Shown here piece after piece: positions 30,701 through 64,000 of a DNA stretch of 64,000 nt. Source of the DNA: Bugula neritina (taxonomy: Eukaryota > Bryozoa > Gymnolaemata > Cheilostomatida > Bugulidae); contig OZ037771.1 of the NCBI GenBank assembly GCA_964035545.1, positions 15,543,289-15,607,288 of the forward strand, in the 5' to 3' direction. The notes below the pieces were generated by a model. The model made no database searches. It was given only the letters and a program-made list of their open reading frames with translations, and was not told the origin of the DNA. Made by a program: the position numbers and the translations under genes. Each line of letters opens with the position of its first letter. The stretch's first letter is position 1.

Positions 30701-32675
30701 TAACAGAGCGACACTCACATCCATGCCTATACCTCAGGCTATGAACGAAGGTCTTATTAAGGTAACAGACTGAGAGTTGAATATCCTTATAGCTAGTAGT
30801 GGTTGGCTATTCCTAAGCTGAATATAAAGCTAGCAAATAGCTGAATACAGAAAGCAAGCAGAGATCTGTAGTTAACAGATAAGAAACAGAGTGGCTGTAG
30901 TACTGTCTTCTGTTATGCTATGTGATGTACTCTATTATCTACACAGATGGGACCCAAGAAGGAGAAAGTAACTGAGGAGAAGGTGAAGTCTTCAGGAGTA
31001 ATCACTCTACGTGCAACTAGAGAGACTAGACCGTACACAGTGCAGCAGGCGTTGGACACGAGGACAGGGGAGATGATCCCGGCTAGACTAGCTCATGGTG
31101 AGTAACCTGTGTCATGTTACTCACCTCATCACCCGTGTGACATGTTAGTCACCTCATCACCTGTGTGACATGATACTCACCTCATCACCTGTGTTTGTAG
31201 TTAGAGGAATCCTAGACTCAGATCATGGCACATACAAGGACTTGGAGAAGGGCACCGTCATGTTGATAGGAGATGCAGTGGAACACAGACTAGTGGACAT
31301 AGAATATGAGGCTAACAATTACAGTGAGCATCTTTTCTATCTTTATTTATACTGCAGTAGACTTAGGGAGTACAATTAAATACCGTTTTACTCTGTCACC
31401 CTCTACTTTTGTAAATTCTCTTCTAGCTCATGCAGGTAACTCATGCAGGTAACTCATGCAGGTAACTCATGCAGGTAACTCATGCAGGTAACTCATGCAG
31501 GTAACTCATGCAGGTAACTCATGCAGGTAACTCATGCAGGTAACTTTATCAGGTCATACAGTGTCTAATTATTATAAAAGTGTTTTCTTATTATAGAAAA
31601 AGATAACAATTTAAAGCCACGTAAGCTGCCTATTTACCCTGTCCCTTGATATGTCCCTCCAACATGTCCCTTGATATGCTCCCTTCCTAACATGTCCCTT
31701 GATATGCTCCCTTCCTAACATGTCCCTTGATATGCCCCCTTCCTAACATGTCCCTTGATATGCCCCCTGATATGTCCTCCTTAATACGTCCCTTCCTAAC
31801 ATGTCCCAGATATTAACCCTTGACATGTCCCCTGATATGCTGCAATTTCCACTAGCTTACATTCTTGTTAGAATATTTGTGTTTGTTTGAACAGAAAAGA
31901 GCAGGAAAATATGAGCTGTGAAACTAAACTGGATTTGGAAATAAAAATACTAGCTAAAACATGAAAATGACACGTATGCAATGAGTATCTACCTGGTGTA
32001 TACATCTACCTGGTGTATACATTTACCTGGTGTATACACCAGGTAGATGTATACACCAGGTAGGTGTATACACCAGGTAGGTGTATACACCTACCTGGTG
32101 TATACATCAACTTCGTGTATACATACTCTACAAATACTTGGGTAACGAGTTATAGAACATTTCAACAGGTACTGTACTTGAAGAGGTAACCAAGACATAC
32201 TCAGTACACGAAGTAGTCTGTCAGAAGACTAACCAGAGACTCTCCTTTCACCAGGCAGTAGCTGCGGGGATTCTGGACAAGGATTCTGGAGATTATCTGA
32301 ACAATGTGACAGGAGAGAAGGTGTTTGTGGTGGACGCCATCAACAGAGGTGTGTTACTTCCTTCACACTTTATATACTCTCTGTATACTCTCTGTATTAT
32401 ACTCTCTGTATACTCTCTCTGTATACTCTCTGTATACTCTCTGTATACTCTCTGTATACTCTCTGTATACTCTCTGTATACTCTCTGTATACTCTCTGTA
32501 TACTCTCTGTATACTCTCTGTATACTCTCTGTATACTCTCTGTATACTCTCTGTATACTCTCTGTATACTCTCTGTATACTCTGTATACTCTCTGTATAC
32601 TCTGTATACTCTGTATACTCCATTACTCTTACAGGATACATTATTGGAGAAGAGAACAGCTGTGGCACTACATAG
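15772..32675 (+). CDS. Compact rod-less plakin (cytoskeletal linker)
   Basis: Nineteen exons: 15772-15816, 18177-18302, 19157-19210, 22250-22321, 22459-22575, 23281-23376, 23860-24015, 24125-24247, 24348-24638, 24839-25096, 25335-25456, 25584-25675, 25992-26089, 30573-30761, 30947-31097, 31201-31323, 31597-31620, 32169-32348 and 32635-32675. Phases are continuous and encode about 785 aa. Residues 60-500 form the plakin domain of spectrin-type helices (W..L, HLQDAASYHQFWHEVEE) with an embedded SH3 at about 256-320. An acidic Ser/Glu linker (about 517-550) leads to plectin-type repeats (about 560-785, e.g. RLSFHQAVAAGILD). Plakins tie junctions or microtubules to the cytoskeleton in the cytoplasm. 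Family members usually have a long coiled-coil rod between plakin domain and repeats; here there is none. No CH pair was found. The first exon (donor gtagct, after a 2.4 kb intron) is the least certain part; the true 5' end could differ. Confidence 0.85.
16456..16490. other. Perfect 13-bp hairpin in plakin intron 1
   Basis: The arms TCGTCTGCTGAAA and TTTCAGCAGACGA enclose a 9-nt loop. After a small internal loop the stem extends by CTTC/GAAG. The function is unknown; it may be the end of a small DNA transposon or a structured RNA. Confidence 0.55.
18560..18615. repeat. 20-bp direct repeat, three units
   Basis: gtagtcgagctggtagtcag repeats in a plakin intron. Confidence 0.8.
19211..22249. other. 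Large plakin intron, no exon recognised
   Basis: A 3 kb intron between exons 3 and 4 of the plakin gene, mostly non-repetitive apart from the array at 21980-22125. Open frames at 20677-20931 (minus) and 21477-21826 (plus) show no motif and no phase-compatible splice sites, so I treat them as chance. Confidence 0.5.
21980..22125. repeat. GA-rich minisatellite
   Basis: agagagagaatag units of 14-16 bp in the intron upstream of plakin exon 4. Confidence 0.9.
22556..22700. repeat. 37-bp repeat duplicating a splice donor
   Basis: Four units each carrying aaatactatctgaggtgact, the real end of plakin exon 5 plus its donor (CTGAG|gtgact at 22575/22576). Confidence 0.9.
22885..23125. repeat. 18-20-bp minisatellite
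   Basis: About thirteen units of taacttcacctgagtatg(tg) in the intron between plakin exons 5 and 6. Confidence 0.9.
23385..23550. repeat. About 27-bp repeat next to a donor
   Basis: About six units of gcaagtcatgtgacacacac type that begin a few bases after the donor of plakin exon 6. Confidence 0.85.
24125..24638 (+). CDS. Plakin exons 8-9: spectrin helix with embedded SH3
   Basis: Exon 8 ends a helical repeat with the family hallmark AKHIVPLRART and starts the SH3 (QAQVLVDFKAGE). Exon 9 continues it (CDLREGDTVTVVDNSN, then W in KTWRIQV, PAIIIQIPP) and returns to helix (AALRLRLQLLSLW). In plakins the SH3 is folded into a spectrin repeat and usually lacks the full set of aromatic ligand-binding residues. 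That also looks so here, since the usual ALYDY is replaced by VLVDF. This block is the strongest evidence for the family call. Confidence 0.85.
25715..25980. repeat. 30-bp minisatellite ahead of a splice acceptor
   Basis: About eight to nine units of gttgtctcctctctagtatt type. Each holds a pyrimidine tract plus ctag, mimicking an acceptor just upstream of the real one at 25991/25992. Confidence 0.9.
26195..30556. repeat. 4.4 kb array of a 23-bp AT-rich repeat
   Basis: About 190 copies of a 23-bp unit (tactatattatactaacata plus tgc or tac). The main difference between units is a single G/A site, and G,G,A,A,G followed by a run of A recurs, suggesting higher-order blocks. It fills the plakin intron between the acidic linker exon and the first plectin-type repeat exon. 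Confidence 0.97.
30573..32675 (+). CDS. Plakin exons 14-19: plectin-type repeats
   Basis: Six exons encode about 235 aa of repeated (S/R)L.xA...G(I/L)(L/I)D..xGxY....G...(I/V).DAI..G.I units. Examples are SLQDAIDCRIIDPEQGLY, YTVQQALDTRTGEM, GILDSDHGTYKDL and LSFHQAVAAGILDKDSGDYL, ending VFVVDAINRGYIIGEE. In other plakins such repeats bind intermediate filaments. Exon 17 is a 24-nt microexon (31597-31620). The reading ends in TAG at 32673-32675. Confidence 0.8.
31423..31545. repeat. 13-bp repeat of donor-like motif
   Basis: About nine units of catgcaggtaact. Each contains cag|gtaact, a strong donor look-alike, in the intron before the plakin microexon. Confidence 0.9.
31640..31850. repeat. 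About 28-bp repeat
   Basis: Degenerate units built on cttcctaacatgtcccttga plus tatgccc in the intron after the plakin microexon. Confidence 0.8.
31985..32115. repeat. Palindromic 17-bp repeat with inverted blocks
   Basis: Units ctacctggtgtatacat run forward, then flip to caccaggtag(a/g)tgtatac, then return forward. The block can fold into large hairpins. Confidence 0.85.
32368..32622. repeat. 11-bp minisatellite tatactctctg
   Basis: About 23 units in the last plakin intron. Open frames on both strands here are artefacts. Confidence 0.95.
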
Positions 32676-34541
32676 TAACATGCTACAAGTCATGTTATCT
32701 TATCACAGGTAATACTACTACTGTACTCACAGCTCAACTATAACCTCTCCATGCATCTAACTACTTCTTCGAACCAGCCTCCCTAATCTCTCTCCCTCTT
32801 CCCCTCTCTCTCCCCCTTCCCCTCTCCATCTCCCCCCTCCATCTCCCCCCTCTCTCTCTCTCTCTCCCCCCTCCATCTCCCCCCTCTCTCTCTCTCTCCC
32901 CCTCCCTCTCTCCACAAGATCACTGCATATATTATACATTTAGTTTCTGAAACACATCAGTTTTTTTGAAGATAATTGTTTCAAACACAACTGGCAGACC
33001 TTGCTTAGCCCTACATAAAAACAGTTATTCTTTCTTTGTCTGGTCTAAAAAGTTGTCAATTTAGTTAACTGAGATTAATTGTATGGAGTATATCCTAGGA
33101 TTATTTGTATTCACTGTTGGCTACATTGTACATTGTGTTGCTTTCGCTTGCTGTCTGCATTGATGGCTATTAATTGCTGCTACTTTATTCACCATTCAGT
33201 GAAAAGTCTAACTACCTTGACTGGGAGATCTCGGTAACCCAGGGATTAAGGAGAAGATAAAAACCCTCTCATAACATTGAAAGGTATGGAGGCAGTCGTT
33301 ATGCTCCATGACTGCCGATATCGTACCTGGAATCTATTACTTCCACTAATAGTATACTGACCTTTTATATACTCAGCTATACTGACTAATATTTGAGAAT
33401 GTTCTATATTTGCTAATCACCAGGGATTTTAGGTTTCTATAAAACTGGTATAGAATTTTGAATTTGAATTTGCAAATAGCTATTTACAAATCTACAAACA
33501 CCTAGTTGATCACAGTTCACATAAATTCACATTTAGAATGGCTATAATATTTTTAATAATACAGTCAGTAGGCGGAGTTAGTAGTTTGTATGTTTTATAT
33601 TACATATAGAAAGTATATTTTATATTACGTATATAATGTGTATTTTATATTATATATAAAATATGTAATATAAAATATATATTTCAGATTGCATTTTATA
33701 GAATGTAAATTTAATATTATACTGCACTGTTCAATTTGCTTGTTACCAGAATGTGCATTAAAAGTTGGAAAATTAATTAAAATTGCTAGATAGAATTTAG
33801 TATTTTTTCTTCATAAGCCAAGTACTGTATAGTGAGTATTATTAGTGTAGTTAAGATTACTGTTAAATTATTATCTAAACTGCACTTTAAGTAAGCATAA
33901 GTTACTGTTTATTGTTTGTCTTATTATAGTTTAATTCAATCTCATCGCACATTTAATAATATAATTAAGGATTTAAACTGAAAAAGAAATTGGTGGAAAA
34001 TATTTATTGCACTTAGATGCACATTGTAGCAAATTAATCCTTATTCTAAACACACTTGACAAAAGTTTAGGAAAGTTTTGCTACGCAAATTAATGTGATG
34101 AAGGTTTCCATGTACTCTCTGCAAAGGCAAAAAATGAATTTGCTCTATGTACCATTTTTATTAGACTGTATGTTTGGGTCTTTGGTGGTTGCATTAAACC
34201 TTACTAAAAATAAAAATTGCTTTTAAATGTCTCTTAAATTTAGAAGATTAAAAAACATGCTCTTGCTTTGAATTAGTCGTAATGTAAAAAATAATTTACC
34301 ATATTTTAGTTGTGGAAGAATCATAGTATGTCTCTAACTTGCTTATTCTTATGTATGTTTTGAGAAATGCTGCATATGGAGTTGTGCCTGATGCATTAGT
34401 GGGTCTAAACAAAGTTCTGGTGGCATTAGGAGTTGTCCCTAGCCACGATCTCCCAGTTTCCTATCAGCACAAAACTCACCTTTAAAGTTTTTGTGATATT
34501 TTAAAATAGGGACCAACTTCTTGAGCCATATAGTAAAGACA

Positions 34542-34614
34542 GTCAGAATAGTGCAATGGCAATGCTGCCCTCTCACAAATCCAATGCTCAAAGGTTCGAA
34601 GTCAGGTGGCAAAG
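34542..34614 (+). other. tRNA-like / SINE head (pol III boxes)
   Basis: An A-box-like TAGTGCAATGG (34549-34559) and a B-box-like GGTTCGAAGTC (34593-34603) are spaced as in a tRNA. The T-stem does not pair well, so a decayed tRNA or tRNA-derived SINE is more likely than a functional tRNA. Confidence 0.4.
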
Positions 34615-34680
34615 AATTTTTTTGCAAAAAATTTCACAAAGCTTTTAACTACAATTAAAAAAACATAAAAGTCTGGGCAA

Positions 34681-34755
34681 ATGTAGGGATTGAACCCACA
34701 TCTTGTTGATGTAGCTGTATCAAGCCACTGCCTCTGAGCTATTGCTGCTTCTTGC
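34681..34755 (-). other. tRNA-like / SINE head, opposite strand
   Basis: On the minus strand an A-box-like TAGCTCAGAGG (34741-34731) and a B-box GGTTCAATCCC lie at tRNA spacing. The T-arm pairs (GTGGG / CCTAC) and an anticodon-like stem (TTGAT / ATCAA) forms with an 8-nt loop. No 7-bp acceptor stem is seen, favouring a tRNA-derived SINE. Confidence 0.45.
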
Positions 34756-35404
34756 TGAATAAAGGTAAAAAGTAGGTCTGAATTTTGACATCTTCAATGC
34801 TGCAAATGAGAGAAGCTTGTTCATATGCCTGTAGTTTGGCTCAATACTCTGGCTGTAACTTGACTTGAAGAATAGTCATTGCTGGCCAGCTATATAGTAG
34901 AGTTAATCAGGAAACAGATCACATGAGACTGTTATTTGAAATTTATTAAATAAATATAGCAACTTTATCTAATGCATTAATAATAATATTACTGATAAAA
35001 TGTAGAATTCAATATTTGTTGTATAAAACTAAAACCACAGTTGACTAATAGTTGAGGTTTGTACAATACATCACATTGTAGCAATATTGATTGCATATCT
35101 CCTTAGAAAGTAGTCTAATTACTAAGCCTTAACCCATGCAAGACACACACAAGAGTGAAGCTGAGTACACAAATAAAAAGAGTTATAAAATAGTGCAAGA
35201 AACATAAATGCTGTATACTAAACCCTCGTATATTGAAAAGGAAAGCTTTGTGTATAAGTAGACAAAAATATAAACCTGTTCCACAGTCAGATAGTAAGAA
35301 AACTATTATCCTGGTTAAGAAAAGAATAAAAGTACAACTAAGATTTGAAAATAGAAGGCGAGGTGGAGAAATCAATAAAGGGTAAAAGAAAACTGATCAA
35401 CTCG

Positions 35405-35410
35405 TTTATT
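35405..35410 (-). promoter_or_regulatory. Candidate poly(A) signal of the LMO7-like gene
   Basis: AATAAA on the minus strand about 65 bp past the stop codon at 35474-35476. Confidence 0.5.
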
Positions 35411-35473
35411 TGAACACTAAAATTACTCGCTTGTTTGTGGTACGAGTGTAAGGAATTTCCGTCACCAAGAGGA

Positions 35474-62654
<27,181 letters not shown>

Positions 62655-64000
62655 CTACATGATAGAATAGTATGTCATGGTAAGTTAGAGAGATACTGCA
62701 ACATTGTATCACACGAGGGATAGCACTTAGACATAGGGATGCTCAACAAGTGACCTTTACATGACCTTTACTTGTCTACACAGGTACCGAAAACCAAACT
62801 CCACAAAACAATAGAGAATGAAATCTGGATATAAAATATAAGAATTAGCCAAGAGATGAGAGAAGAGCAGTAAAAGTATATTAAGAAGAGCCTACATACC
62901 TCTGGTTAGATCACAAGCTTTCACTGCATAACTTAGTCTCAACATTAGTTACATTTAAACTTGATAAACTGCAGTGCATAATAATTAAGTTGTTATCAAC
63001 CGAGACTGGATTATACAAGTTACACAGCGTTATCAGTGAGTAGATTACCTGAGTGAAAGCAGTATTGAGTATACTGGAGACTAGGATAATGAATTATTAC
63101 TATTAGCTGCCTGGGCTTCACCTAGGTCCTAGGCTATGCTTGTGTGTGTCTCTCAGTGTACAGCTGGTGTGAGACAGGTATAGGTTATTACACAACCTTT
63201 ACAAAGCTTAATACAATTCCTAACACTTGATTGACCAAACAAAAATGCTTGATATCACTAGTCAAGCCCATAGAATTTCAAGTGTCTACTTTTTTAATGT
63301 TTACCCATTATGCAGTATTATGGCTAAGTAAACACAGTAACCATACATGGGAGGCAGGCACTTATTCTACTGTGGAATACATAATGATGTACTTTCTTTA
63401 TGATGAAACATAGCCATGGTGCATGAAATGAACACAGCAGTAGAGGAGGTGGGATAACACCCATCCCCCTGTTGCCTGCAACAAAGGTTGTGGAACTCAG
63501 GCTTTGCACACCTTCGCAAATACTCTCTAGTCAAACACAGAATAGAAACTACCCTATGCTTAGTGTACACTCCTGTGATACTACTATACTCCCCCTATGC
63601 TTAGTGTACACTCCTGTGATACTGCTATACTCCCCCTATGCTTAGTGTACACTCCTGTGATACTGCTATACTTCCCCTATGCTTAGTGTACACTCCTGTG
63701 ATACTGCTATACTCCCCCTATGCGTAGTGTACACTCCTGTGATACTACTATACTCCCCCTACGCTTAGTGTACACTCCTGTGATACTACTATACTCCCCC
63801 TATGCTTAGTGTACACTCCTGTGATACTACTATACTCCCCCTATGCTTAGTGTACACCCCTGTGATACTACTATACTCACCCTATGCTTAGTGTACACTC
63901 CTGTGATACTGCTATACTTCCCCTATGCTTAGTGTACACTCCTGTGATACTGCTATACTCCCCCTATGCGTAGTGTACACTCCTGTGATACTACTATACT
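62655..64000. other. Intron of the LMO7-like gene reaching the window edge
   Basis: No CH-domain exon was found on the minus strand here. Open frames at 63231-63413 (plus) and 63324-63570 (minus) have no motif. Confidence 0.5.
63555..64000. repeat. About 42-bp minisatellite, at least ten copies
   Basis: cctatgcttagtgtacactc plus ctgtgatactactatactcccc units, continuing past the right edge. Confidence 0.95.

Larger units (their letters stand above)
32676..35473. other. Intergenic between two convergent genes
   Basis: Starts with a CT-rich low-complexity tract (32765-32915), then mostly single-copy AT-rich DNA with two tRNA-like heads at 34542-34755. Open frames at 34439-34627, 35115-35375 and 35406-35591 (minus) have no family signature; the last merely overlaps the real terminal exon of the LMO7-like gene in another frame. 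Confidence 0.5.

Overview
The window is eukaryotic, AT-rich animal DNA. It has short phase-consistent exons, GT-AG introns (plus one GC-AG candidate), animal adhesion and cytoskeleton gene families, and an extraordinary load of tandem repeats inside introns. No bacterial features, rRNA or CRISPR are visible. The mix of mucin-like receptors with tyrosine-rich tails, a compact plakin and an LMO7-like gene with small introns suggests an early-branching animal. I lean towards a sponge, but the sequence alone does not prove it.

Layout. (1) 1191-2523, minus: a small secreted protein with a PAN/apple-like segment followed by a discoidin/fucolectin-like (F5/8 C) fold, four exons. (2) 3659-4154, plus: an 84-residue, two-exon, probably tail-anchored membrane protein of unknown function. 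(3) 7344-10081 and 12160-14057, plus: two neighbouring single-pass membrane proteins with Ser/Thr-rich outsides and tyrosine-rich cytoplasmic tails. They share the intron-phase pattern 2-0-1. The second has a consensus ITAM, the first two YxxM motifs. A foldback Penelope-like retroelement remnant (8252-9172) lies in an intron of the first. (4) 15772-32675, plus: a 19-exon gene for a compact plakin of about 785 aa. Its plakin domain carries an SH3 insert and is joined by a short acidic linker to C-terminal plectin-type repeats, with no coiled-coil rod. A 4.4 kb array of a 23-bp repeat fills the intron where the rod would be. (5) 32676-35473: intergenic DNA with two tRNA-like/SINE heads. (6) 35474-62654, minus: 32 exons (about 1,703 aa in the window) of an LMO7/LIMCH1-type protein. 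In order it has the end of a CH domain, a W-L-WKxRR (DUF4757-like) segment, a PDZ domain, a coiled coil and a C-terminal LIM domain. Its 5' exons lie beyond the right edge.

The plakin and LMO7-like genes are convergent (tail to tail). Both families couple cell junctions to the cytoskeleton, and the upstream receptor genes would fit cell-surface adhesion or signalling. That functional link is inference.

The most unusual property is that many introns hold minisatellites whose unit starts at, or spans, an exon-intron junction. This multiplies donor or acceptor sites, and in one gene the stop codon. Nearly all long open frames in the arrays are repeat artefacts. Exon borders given here were derived by hand from splice consensus and phase continuity and were not checked against RNA.
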